Counted from the first letter of the stretch, positions 1 through 5,389 are shown. The stretch: 5,474 bases of DNA from an uncultured Coriobacteriaceae bacterium (GCA_900544655.1 UQWE01000089.1:1-5474), one strand, 5' to 3'. Made by a program: numbers and translations. The notes: generated by a model from the letters alone, not told the origin.

Positions 1-371
1 GCCGCAGCCGTGGCACGCCACGCCTGGCGAACCGCCTGCTCAAGCGCGTGAGGGATTACGCCCAGGTGCGCGCCGCCGGTGCCATCACGGCGGAGGTCGC
101 GGCGGAGGCCATGAGCTTCTTCGAGATTGACGAGCTTGGCCTCGACTGGATGGACACGAAGATCCTCCAGGCGCTCGCGGGCACCTTCCGCGGCAGACCC
201 GTGGGCCTTTCCACCATCGCGAGCTCCGTGGGCGAGGACCCCTCGACGATCGAGGACGTCTACGAGCCCTACCTGCTCCAGCGTGGTCTCATCGTGCGTA
301 CCCCGCAGGGCCGCCAGGCCACGCTCGCCGCGTTCGAGCACCTCGGCCTCACCCCGCCTCCCGGGGTGTAG
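1..371 (+). CDS. ruvB: RuvB Holliday-junction branch-migration ATPase, C-terminal part (5' truncated by window edge)
   Basis: RuvB is the hexameric AAA+ motor that, with RuvA, drives branch migration of Holliday junctions during recombinational repair in the cytoplasm. The frame is open from base 3 to the TAG at 369-371. It begins inside the lid domain with SRGTPRLANRLLKRVRDYAQ, the sensor-2 region of RuvB, whose RGTPR arginine contacts ATP. It continues into the C-terminal winged-helix DNA-binding domain, with LGLDWMDTKIL, GRPVGLSTIASSVGED and the ending YLLQRGLIVRTPQGR followed by A..HLG. About 122 residues are present; the Walker A and B part lies outside the window. The GTG at base 48 is an internal codon, not a start. 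The ending GLTPPPGV is normal for the family. No sequence anomaly is visible. Confidence 0.96.
   Translation, partial: RSRGTPRLANRLLKRVRDYAQVRAAGAITAEVAAEAMSFFEIDELGLDWMDTKILQALAGTFRGRPVGLSTIASSVGEDPSTIEDVYEPYLLQRGLIVRTPQGRQATLAAFEHLGLTPPPGV
350..368 (+). terminator. Hairpin over the ruvB stop codon, possible weak terminator
   Basis: CACCCCG at 350-356 pairs perfectly with CGGGGTG at 362-368 across a 5-nt loop, giving a 7-bp GC-rich stem that ends directly before the stop codon. There is no T-run after it, so a classical intrinsic terminator is not supported. It could be a factor-dependent stop, a 3'-end stabiliser, or simply GC-rich coding sequence. The remaining gap to base 550 has another short palindrome at 450-463 and no convincing promoter. 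Confidence 0.25.
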
Positions 372-550
372 ACGCTCCGTGCGGGCCATGCCATAGAACC
401 GCTTCCAACCGTGCGCTTGCCCTCGTTCGAGCGTTGGGCACCTCGCGCCCCACGCTTGCGTGGCCTAGGTGGTAGTTGCCCATCCGCGCATATTCTTGCC
501 GCCCAAACGAATAGAATCTGAAGAATGACTGTTCAGAGGAGGAAGCTCGT

Positions 551-961
551 ATGCTGCAGCGCGACTATATTGTTGAGATGACCAGGCGTTTTGGAGAGGT
601 GCTCTCGAAGCGCTTGCGTGCCGCCATGCTCGACGCGGACCCCGATGCCATCCATGACCTCGAGGACGCCGTAGGCAACCTGCTCGACCTCGATGGTGCG
701 ACGGCGCTCTCGCTCGACCCGGACTCCCTCGTCACGATGATGGAGCTCTCCGGTATCGCGGATTCCCTGGCGGGGTACGTCACCTACGCGCTCCTGCGCA
801 TCGCGGACGCCTACGAGGCCCGCGGCAGCATGGGCATCGCGACGGCCCGTCGCCAGCAGGCGGAGGCCATCTGCAAGTCCTTCATGGTCAAGTACGGCCA
901 TGTCCCCGAGGAGTATTGCGAGCTAGACGCCGAGATTGCCGCTGAGAAGGAGAGGGCCTAG
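551..961 (+). CDS. Small helical DUF6483-like protein of unknown function
   Basis: This is a 136-aa soluble protein beginning MLQRDYIVEMTRRFGEVL, a pattern I associate with the DUF6483 family of Gram-positive hypothetical proteins; no function is established. The start is set by AGGAGG at 537-542, 8 bases before the ATG. The sequence is rich in Ala, Leu, Asp and Glu, and looks almost wholly alpha-helical. It has helix-compatible stretches around residues 5-30, 32-55, 60-95 and 95-120, and no signal peptide or membrane segment. The spacing YEARGSMGIATARRQQAE near residues 92-109 resembles a TPR-like helical hairpin, but this is only an impression. Its stop codon is one base before the arcA start, and its 3' end carries the arcA ribosome binding site, so the two genes are very probably one transcript. 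A role linked to arginine catabolism or stress is possible, but inferred only from position. Confidence 0.85.
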   Translation: MLQRDYIVEMTRRFGEVLSKRLRAAMLDADPDAIHDLEDAVGNLLDLDGATALSLDPDSLVTMMELSGIADSLAGYVTYALLRIADAYEARGSMGIATARRQQAEAICKSFMVKYGHVPEEYCELDAEIAAEKERA

Positions 962-962
962 C

Positions 963-2399
963 ATGGCCGCGGACAACGCCGGAATGATCGGTGTGGGTGC
1001 CGCGGTAACGGGTGCGACCGTGGCGGCGAGCGCTGCGGCAGGCGCGGCCGTCACGCTCGCGAGCACGGTCGCCGTTGCGAGTTCCAACGCCGCCGCGCCC
1101 ACCTCGCCGCTTTCCGTCTTGAGCGAGATCGGCCAGCTTCGTCGCGTGTGCCTCCACCGCCCCGGCGACGAGCTCCTGAACCTCATCCCGGTCGACCTCG
1201 ACAGACTGCTCTTCGACGACACGCCGTTCCTCGAGCTCGCCCAGGAGGAGCACGACAACTTCGCCAACCTCCTCCGTAACGAGGGCGTTGAGGTCGTCTA
1301 CCTCGAGCGCCTCGTCGCGGAGGCCATCGCCGCCGTGCCGGGGGCTCGCCAGGAGTTCACCAACCAGTTCCTGGCGGAGTGCGGCGTGCATGACAACGTA
1401 GCCCTCGCCGCCATCCGTGGCCTGCTCGACTCGATCGCGGATCCGTACGAGCTCGTTCTCAAGACGATGGCGGGAGTCACGAAGCGCGAGCTCTGCCTTC
1501 CGCTCGACGTCCGTTACGTTCCGGGTACGGGCCTCGTTCCTGGCTCCTCCTCGCGTGGCGGCACTGGCTCCACGCTCGCGGGCATTCTCGGTGACGCGGC
1601 GGAGGCGGAGACGGAGCTCATCGTCGACCCGATGCCCAACCTCTACTTCACAAGGGACCCGTTCAGCGTGGTGGGCCCCGGCGTGTGCCTTAACCGCATG
1701 TACAAGGTGACGCGTCGTCGCGAGACCATCTACGGGCGCTTCCTGTTCGCCTGCCATCCCGCGTACCGCGACGTGCCTCTGTGGTATGACCGCGACCTTG
1801 CCTACCACGTCGAGGGTGGCGACATCCTCGTCCTGGGCGAGCACACGGTCTGCGTGGGTATCTCCCAGCGCACGGAGGCGGCGGCGATCGATACGCTCGC
1901 ATGCCGCATGATCTGGGACGAGTCCTGCCCCATCGAGGAGGTCTACGCCCTGCGCATCCCGGAGAACCGCGCGTTTATGCACCTCGACACGGTCCTCACG
2001 CAGGTGGACTATGACCGCTTCACGGTCTATCCAGGCATCCTTGGCACGATGCAGGTCTTCCGCATCACGCGCGGCGCCCACGAGGGGGAGCTTGCCGTCG
2101 AGGAGGTCTCGGACTCGCTCGATCGCGTGCTCGCGCGCATCCTGCATGTGCCCGCTGTCCAGCTCATCCGCTGCGGCGGGGGAGAATCTGTCGCCGCCGC
2201 GCGCGAGCAGTGGAACGATGGGTCGAACACCCTCGCCATCGCTCCGGGCCGCGTCTGCGTCTACCAGCGCAACACCGCCACGAACGAGGCGCTCGCCAAG
2301 GCGGGCTTGGAGCTCGTGGTCCTGCCGTCGAGCGAGCTTTCCCGCGGCCGCGGTGGCCCCCGCTGCATGAGCATGCCCTTCGCCCGCGACGCCCTCTGA
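963..2399 (+). CDS. arcA: Arginine deiminase with an unusual Ala-rich N-terminal extension
   Basis: This enzyme hydrolyses L-arginine to L-citrulline and ammonia, the first step of the arginine deiminase pathway used for ATP and acid resistance. The 478-aa product has the family signatures in order: SEIGQLRRVCLHRPG (54-68), PMPNLYFTRDP (223-233, active-site Asp232), HVEGGD (282-287, Glu284), SQRT (301-304), MHLDTV (339-344, His340 and Asp342), and RGGPRCMSMP with the nucleophile Cys468. All catalytic residues appear intact. The start at 963 is preferred over the upstream TTG at 936 because AAGGAG at 947-952 lies 10 bases before the ATG. Family members are usually about 400-420 aa and begin a few residues before SEIG. 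Here about 50 extra residues precede it, Ala/Val/Thr/Gly-rich with no Lys or Arg before residue 60. A second insertion, Gly/Ser-rich, lies around residues 187-212. Both are uncommon and of unknown role. The gene is probably co-transcribed with the upstream DUF6483-like gene. Confidence 0.96.
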   Translation: MAADNAGMIGVGAAVTGATVAASAAAGAAVTLASTVAVASSNAAAPTSPLSVLSEIGQLRRVCLHRPGDELLNLIPVDLDRLLFDDTPFLELAQEEHDNFANLLRNEGVEVVYLERLVAEAIAAVPGARQEFTNQFLAECGVHDNVALAAIRGLLDSIADPYELVLKTMAGVTKRELCLPLDVRYVPGTGLVPGSSSRGGTGSTLAGILGDAAEAETELIVDPMPNLYFTRDPFSVVGPGVCLNRMYKVTRRRETIYGRFLFACHPAYRDVPLWYDRDLAYHVEGGDILVLGEHTVCVGISQRTEAAAIDTLACRMIWDESCPIEEVYALRIPENRAFMHLDTVLTQVDYDRFTVYPGILGTMQVFRITRGAHEGELAVEEVSDSLDRVLARILHVPAVQLIRCGGGESVAAAREQWNDGSNTLAIAPGRVCVYQRNTATNEALAKAGLELVVLPSSELSRGRGGPRCMSMPFARDAL

Positions 2400-2400
2400 A

Positions 2401-2474
2401 GTTGACAAAGGGACAGTCCCTTTGTCAACCGTCCCTTTGTCAACCGGCGCGCCTGTACAGGTCGCTTTGTCAAC
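2401..2474 (+). repeat. REP-like palindrome and repeat cluster directly after arcA
   Basis: The 14-mer GTCCCTTTGTCAAC occurs at 2416-2429 and 2431-2444, and with one mismatch (GTCGC) at 2461-2474. Its exact reverse complement is at 2401-2414. The first two arms form a perfect 14-bp inverted repeat with one central base. The cluster begins one base after the arcA stop codon. Short palindromes CCTGTACAGG (2452-2461) and GGCGCGCC (2446-2453) lie in the spacer before the third copy. Intergenic palindromes of this kind are typical of REP elements spread by Y1/TnpA_REP transposases. No transposase is in the window, so mobilisation in trans is an inference. There is no T-run, but the stem could still cause transcript pausing or 3'-end protection. 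Confidence 0.8.
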
Positions 2475-2500
2475 TTTCGGTATCGTGGCAGGGATGGCGC

Positions 2501-2529
2501 TTGAAGGCACCTTGCTAGCTCGATATAAT
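2501..2529 (+). promoter_or_regulatory. Sigma-70-type promoter for the ornithine carbamoyltransferase gene
   Basis: TTGAAG at 2501-2506 and a consensus TATAAT at 2524-2529 are separated by exactly 17 bp. Transcription would start near 2536, leaving a leader of about 88 bases before the ATG at 2624. The surrounding bases 2520-2580 are strikingly AT-rich for this genome, as expected for a promoter and operator region. It means arcB can be expressed independently of arcA despite their adjacency. Confidence 0.65.
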
Positions 2530-2558
2530 CACGAAATGTTCTAGACAGCACCATTTAT

Positions 2559-2580
2559 GCAATAATCTGAATATTATAGC
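2559..2580 (+). promoter_or_regulatory. Possible operator (imperfect inverted repeat) in the arcB leader, candidate ArgR site
   Basis: GCAATAAT (2559-2566) and ATTATAGC (2573-2580) form an inverted repeat with 7 of 8 pairs matching around the spacer CTGAAT. It lies about 25-45 bases downstream of the predicted transcription start. AT-rich palindromes with TGAATA-type half sites resemble ARG boxes bound by the arginine repressor ArgR/AhrC. TGAATA is present at 2568-2573, but the full 18-bp consensus is not matched. Identity of the regulator is therefore inferred from the arginine context only. Confidence 0.3.
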
Positions 2581-2623
2581 CGCGTTTACGCATAACATGC
2601 CGCGGCCAGACGAGAGGATCATC

Positions 2624-3652
2624 ATGAACCACACCAAGGCGGACGAGACCTACGCGGCGAAGGGCGTCGACCTCTCTGGTCGCAACTTCCTCAAGCTCCT
2701 CGACTACACCCCGGACGAGATCCTCTACCTCATCGACCTCGCGGCCGAGCTCAAGGCCATGAAGAAGGCCGGCGAGGCCCACGACTGGCTCCACGGCAAG
2801 AACGTCGTCCTGCTGTTCGAGAAGACCTCCACTCGTACGCGTTGCAGCTTCGAGGTTGGCGCGATGGACCTCGGCATGGGCGTCACCTACCTCGATCCCA
2901 AGAGCTCGCAGATGGGCAAGAAGGAGTCCATCGAGGACACCGCCCGCGTGCTCGGCCGCATGTATGACGGCATCGAGTACCGTGGCTTCGCCCAGAGCAT
3001 CGTCGAGGACCTCGCCAACAACGCTGGCGTCCCCGTCTGGAACGGCCTCACCACGGAGTTCCACCCCACGCAGATGATCGCCGACATGCTCACCGTCCGT
3101 GAGCACACCGGCAAGCTTGCCGGCAACAAACTCACCTTCATGGGCGACGCCGGCAACAACGTGGGCAACTCCCTGATGGTCGTCTGTGCCAAGCTCGGCC
3201 TCGACTTCTGCGCCTGCGGCCCCACCGCCCAGATGCCGGACGCGGAACTCGTGGAGGAGTGCCGCAAGATCGCCGCTGAGAACGGCTGCACCATCACCCT
3301 GACCGAGGATCTGGACGAGGGCCTTGCCGGCGCCACCGTCGTCTACACGGACATCTGGGTCTCCATGGGCGAGCCGGCGGACATCTGGGGCGAGCGCATC
3401 AAGCTCCTCTCGCCCTACCAGGTCAACGCCGAGGCCATGGCCAAGGCCGCGCCGAACGCCATCTTCATGCACTGCCTGCCCAGCTTCCACGACCTCAACA
3501 CCACCACGGCCGTCGAGGTCAACGAGCAGTTTGGCATCGCCGAGATGGAGGTCACGGACGAGGTCTTCGAGTCCGAGAAGTCCGTGGTCTTCGACGAGGC
3601 CGAGAACCGCATGCACTCCATCAAGGCCGTGATGTACGCGACGCTGAAGTAG
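2624..3652 (+). CDS. arcB: Ornithine carbamoyltransferase, probably catabolic (ArcB type)
   Basis: This enzyme interconverts ornithine plus carbamoyl phosphate with citrulline plus phosphate. Next to arginine deiminase it most likely runs in the catabolic direction, splitting citrulline; the biosynthetic name argF cannot be excluded from sequence. The 342-aa protein is full length and shows the carbamoyl-phosphate motif STRTR (69-73), HPTQ (147-150), the ornithine-binding D243...SMG (247-249), and HCLP with Cys284. The C-terminus EMEVTDEVFES...ENRMHSIKAVM is typical of the family. The ATG at 2624 is chosen over 2597 because GAGAGG (2612-2617) sits 6 bases upstream and the extra nine residues do not fit the family. 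An Arg usual in GDARNN is Gly (Gly177, GDAGNN), which is not a catalytic position. It has its own promoter and is followed by a strong terminator. No arcC or arcD follows. Confidence 0.95.
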   Translation: MNHTKADETYAAKGVDLSGRNFLKLLDYTPDEILYLIDLAAELKAMKKAGEAHDWLHGKNVVLLFEKTSTRTRCSFEVGAMDLGMGVTYLDPKSSQMGKKESIEDTARVLGRMYDGIEYRGFAQSIVEDLANNAGVPVWNGLTTEFHPTQMIADMLTVREHTGKLAGNKLTFMGDAGNNVGNSLMVVCAKLGLDFCACGPTAQMPDAELVEECRKIAAENGCTITLTEDLDEGLAGATVVYTDIWVSMGEPADIWGERIKLLSPYQVNAEAMAKAAPNAIFMHCLPSFHDLNTTTAVEVNEQFGIAEMEVTDEVFESEKSVVFDEAENRMHSIKAVMYATLK

Positions 3653-3744
3653 CGGCGGAGGAACGGCGAGCGTAGGGGCGAACAAGCGAGCGGGCGAGCG
3701 CGCCTGCTCGTGGCTCACGTGAGCTGCGTGATAACCAGCGAGAT

Positions 3745-3783
3745 CGAGGCCCGGCAGGCGACGCGCTTGCCGGGCCTCGTTTG
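3745..3783 (+). terminator. Intrinsic-type terminator after arcB
   Basis: CGAGGCCCGGCA (3745-3756) pairs perfectly with TGCCGGGCCTCG (3768-3779). The loop side can extend pairing (G-T, G-C, C-G, G-C) to leave a 3-nt loop. A short T-containing tail, GTTTGG, follows. It lies about 90 bases after the arcB stop. The intervening stretch 3653-3744 shows only degenerate GCGAGCG runs and the palindrome GCTCACGTGAGC (3713-3724). A near-copy of this hairpin occurs at 4627-4660. Confidence 0.7.
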
Positions 3784-3916
3784 GTAAGAGGTGGTAAATG
3801 TCGGCCGGTCGCAGTGTCCATTTCAGCTGACAAGCTGGGTTCTTGCAGCATCGGACCACCCTAGAATGATGCAAACGCGTTGGCTGGCATGTTTCGTTTG
3901 AGAGCGAGGAGGCAGA

Positions 3917-4428
3917 ATGAGGGCCGTCGAAGTCGCGAACTACCTGACCGAGAGATGGGGGAGTGACTGTCCTGCCACCATCCACAAGCTCAACAGGCTG
4001 GTTTACCTCGTGCAGTCCGAGGCCATCGCCACAACGGGTGAACCACTTTTCGATGACTGCATCGAGGCCTGGCAGTGCGGCCCGGTGGTGCCCGCGGTCA
4101 CCCATGCGTTTGGCGAGTGGGGTGACACGGTGATTGCCGAGCCGATCGAGCATGTGGAGGTCAAACCGGATGCCGTCCGCCTGATCGACTCCGTTGCGGA
4201 GAAGTATGGCCCGCTGTCCGCGTTTGACCTCGTCAGCCTAGTACGCCGCCCGGGTGGCGCGTGGGCCAGGGCCTATGCGCCAGGCCGCGAAGCCGAGATC
4301 ACGCTGACGCAATCAAGGCCTCGTCGGACGCGAGCGCGGGTGCAAGCGGACCTGAGCCCTTCTCGGCGACACTCGATGCCGTTGCCCGGAACATGCCCCG
4401 GGCCCTCAAGATGCTGGAGACCTCATGA
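3917..4428 (+). pseudogene. DUF4065 (SocA/GepA/Panacea-type) antitoxin-like gene, apparent frameshift
   Basis: Members of this family (phage-associated GepA, SocA proteolytic adaptor antitoxin, Panacea antitoxins) act as antitoxins or adaptors, usually beside a toxin gene. GAGGAGG at 3906-3912 precedes the ATG. Recognisable features are VANYLTERW (6-14), HKLNRLVYLVQSEAI (23-37), GEPLFDDCIEAWQCGPVVP (41-59), KYGPLSAFDLVSLV (96-109) and GGAWARAYAPG (113-123). After ITL (residues 128-130, to base 4306) the open frame becomes Arg-rich and runs to 4498. The frame starting GAC at 4306 instead reads DAIKASSDASAG with GC-rich third positions, and ends at TGA 4426-4428, overlapping the next ATG by four bases. 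One missing G (CTGGAC to CTGAC) explains this; the intact protein would be about 170 aa. It could be a real mutation or a sequencing error. No clear toxin partner is adjacent. Confidence 0.75.
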
Positions 4429-4670
4429 TGAAGACCTTGGACGAGGAGAGCGTGCCGGCGCCCGTCCTCGCCGTGCCGGTACCCGTCCTCGTGCTTGACG
4501 AGGAGGAGGCCATCGAGGAACTGTCCGCGAAGATCTGCGCCTTTCAGCAGGGGCTGGGGGAGGAATTCGCGCTCTATTCGCCGGGCCTGACAGGCGGGGG
4601 TGTGCCGGCGGCACGCCGACAATATCGAGGCCCGGCAGGCGATCGCGTCTGCCGGGCCTCTCGGTTTTAG
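4425..4670 (+). CDS. Small acidic protein of unknown function, coupled to the DUF4065 gene
   Basis: This 81-codon ORF starts with ATGATG, overlapping the restored DUF4065 stop codon as ATGA, which suggests translational coupling. I do not recognise the protein. Residues 9-22 are a twice-repeated seven-residue unit (VPAPVLA, VPVPVLV). An acidic predicted helix, LDEEEAIEELSAKICAFQQG, follows at about 24-43. The part from about residue 55 (GLTGGGVPAARR onward) is encoded by GC-rich sequence that enters the stem-loop at 4627-4660, and the stop codon sits in the T-rich tail. The genuine protein may therefore have ended earlier, and this ORF may be altered at its 3' end. Its place after an antitoxin-like gene makes a partner role possible, but no toxin motif is visible. 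Confidence 0.45.
   Translation: MMKTLDEESVPAPVLAVPVPVLVLDEEEAIEELSAKICAFQQGLGEEFALYSPGLTGGGVPAARRQYRGPAGDRVCRASRF
4452..4493 (+). repeat. Two-copy 21-bp tandem repeat within the small acidic ORF
   Basis: GTGCCGGCGCCCGTCCTCG at 4452-4470 recurs as GTGCCGGTACCCGTCCTCG at 4473-4491, with a period of 21 bases. Because 21 is a multiple of three, the repeat preserves the frame and encodes VPAPVLA then VPVPVLV. It looks like a short in-frame duplication. Confidence 0.7.
4627..4668 (+). terminator. Intrinsic terminator after the DUF4065 cassette
   Basis: GAGGCCCGGCAG (4627-4638) pairs perfectly with CTGCCGGGCCTC (4649-4660) around a 10-nt loop, and TTTT follows at 4665-4668. This is a better intrinsic terminator than the one after arcB. 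It shares with that one the 19-mer ATCGAGGCCCGGCAGGCGA (3743-3761 and 4624-4642) and the 3' arm. It sits between the small acidic ORF and the recombinase remnant, which appears to start straight after it. Confidence 0.75.
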
Positions 4671-4673
4671 GCG

Positions 4674-5181
4674 ACCATTCGCGAGTCCGCTTTCATCTGG
4701 CAACCTTAGGGAAAGGGCTGCCATCGACCTCCTTGCTTCGACGGGTATGCGTGTCGGTGAGCTTGTGAGGCTCAGGCGGAAAGACATCGATTTCGAGTCG
4801 CGAGAGTGCGTTGTGTACGGCAAGGGCAATAAGCGGCGCAAGGTTTACTTCGATGCGAAAACCAAGATTCACCTGCAGGGATATCTTGAGCAGCGCTCAG
4901 ATGAGAATTCGTCTCTATTCGTTTCGCTTAAGGCCCCATATAAGCCTCTCAATATTAGCGGGGTCAAATCCAGGCTTCGCGAGATTGGTAGGGAGGCGGT
5001 GGGCCTCAGGCTTCATCCGCATAAGTTCCGTCGCACCATGGCGACGAGGGCAATAGACAAAGGTATGCCAATCGAGCAGGTACAGGTTCTACTTGGTCAC
5101 AGCAAGATCGATACGACCTTGTGCTATGCCATGGTTGACCAGCAGAACGTGAAGCGATCGCATCACAAGTATATGAGCTAG
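4674..5181 (+). pseudogene. Tyrosine recombinase (hsdS-type DNA invertase family), 5' truncated and frameshifted
   Basis: Only the catalytic domain of a phage-integrase-family recombinase remains. It contains LLASTGMRVGELVRL (box I Arg, codon 4750), YGKGNKRRKVYFDAKTKIHL (catalytic Lys region), HPHKFRRTMATRAIDKGMP (His at 5020, Arg at 5029), LLGH (His 5098-5100) and CYAMVDQ with the nucleophile Tyr at 5125-5127, ending HHKYMS at TAG 5179-5181. The pattern fits the XerC-like invertases found beside type I restriction hsdS genes. The N-terminal DNA-binding domain is absent, because the terminator occupies that position. IRES lies in one frame (4677-4688) and GNLRERAAIDLL in another (from 4699); removing one T from TTT at 4691-4693 joins them as IRESASSGNLRER. 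There is no plausible start codon or ribosome binding site. The GTG at 4600 reads through the terminator stem. The lower GC than arcA/arcB suggests transfer. No hsdS is present. Confidence 0.8.
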
Positions 5182-5251
5182 CCGTTAGCCAAATTGCTAC
5201 TCTTGATTCAATTAGACATAGGCCATTAGCGGGCGATGGGGAGCGGATGAT

Positions 5252-5389
5252 ATGGGAAAGCGACTTGAGTACGTCCCCTTGAGCACGAACGCACTCATGA
5301 GGCACCTTCGGGCTCGAGGCGTGAGCATAAAGGGATCTTCCGCCAAAAGGAAGCTCCAAAATAGAGGCTTCGTGAGTTCCTGTGGGTAG
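5252..5389 (+). pseudogene. Abi-family (AbiD/AbiF-like, Abi_2) abortive-infection gene, N-terminal remnant
   Basis: A 45-codon ORF starts at ATG 5252 with GGGGAG (5238-5243) 8 bases upstream, and ends at TAG 5387-5389. The segment LSTNALMRHLRARGVSIKGS followed by SAKRKLQNRGF matches my recollection of the start of Abi_2-family proteins, where LMxxLxxxGxxIxGSxxKRKLxNxGY is followed by a YHGYKGYR-like stretch. Here the match stops after RGF and the ORF reads VSSCG then stop. The rest of the usual 250-300-residue protein is missing, so a deletion or junction near 5373 is inferred. Full-length relatives are linked to phage exclusion. The strong ribosome binding site means the fragment could still be translated as a small basic peptide. 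The 5182-5251 gap shows no other feature. Confidence 0.5.

Noticed and set aside
450..463. Palindrome CCACGC-TT-GCGTGG between ruvB and the DUF6483-like gene
   Set aside because: The loop is too small, there is no T-run and no repeat elsewhere in the window. It could be a weak hairpin, but there is no support for a function.
496..526. TTGCCG with TAGAAT or AAGAAT as a promoter for the DUF6483-arcA unit
   Set aside because: Spacings are 10 or 19 bp rather than about 17, so no convincing sigma-70 pair could be fixed. A promoter is still expected in this gap.
936..962. TTG at 936 as an alternative arcA start
   Set aside because: It would overlap the upstream gene and lacks a good ribosome binding site, whereas AAGGAG is well placed for the ATG at 963.
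888..2510. Long minus-strand ORF (540 codons) opposite arcA
   Set aside because: It is antisense to a gene with clear arginine-deiminase motifs. Its translation is Arg/His/Asp-rich low-complexity, as expected for a mirror frame of GC-rich coding DNA.
3653..3720. GCGAGCG-rich stretch considered as a CRISPR or direct-repeat array
   Set aside because: The copies are short, degenerate and irregularly spaced, and there are no spacers of uniform length.
3843..3867. TTGCAG and TAGAAT upstream of the DUF4065 gene as a promoter
   Set aside because: The spacing is only 13 bp. TAGAAT might be a -10 element with an unrecognised -35, but that is too weak to list.
2555..4153. Long minus-strand ORF (532 codons) opposite arcB and DUF4065
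   Set aside because: It is the shadow of the ornithine carbamoyltransferase gene, spans a terminator and a promoter, and has no recognisable domain.
4600..4673. GTG at 4600 as a genuine start of the recombinase
   Set aside because: The first ~25 codons are encoded by the terminator stem-loop, do not resemble the family, and lie within the preceding ORF.
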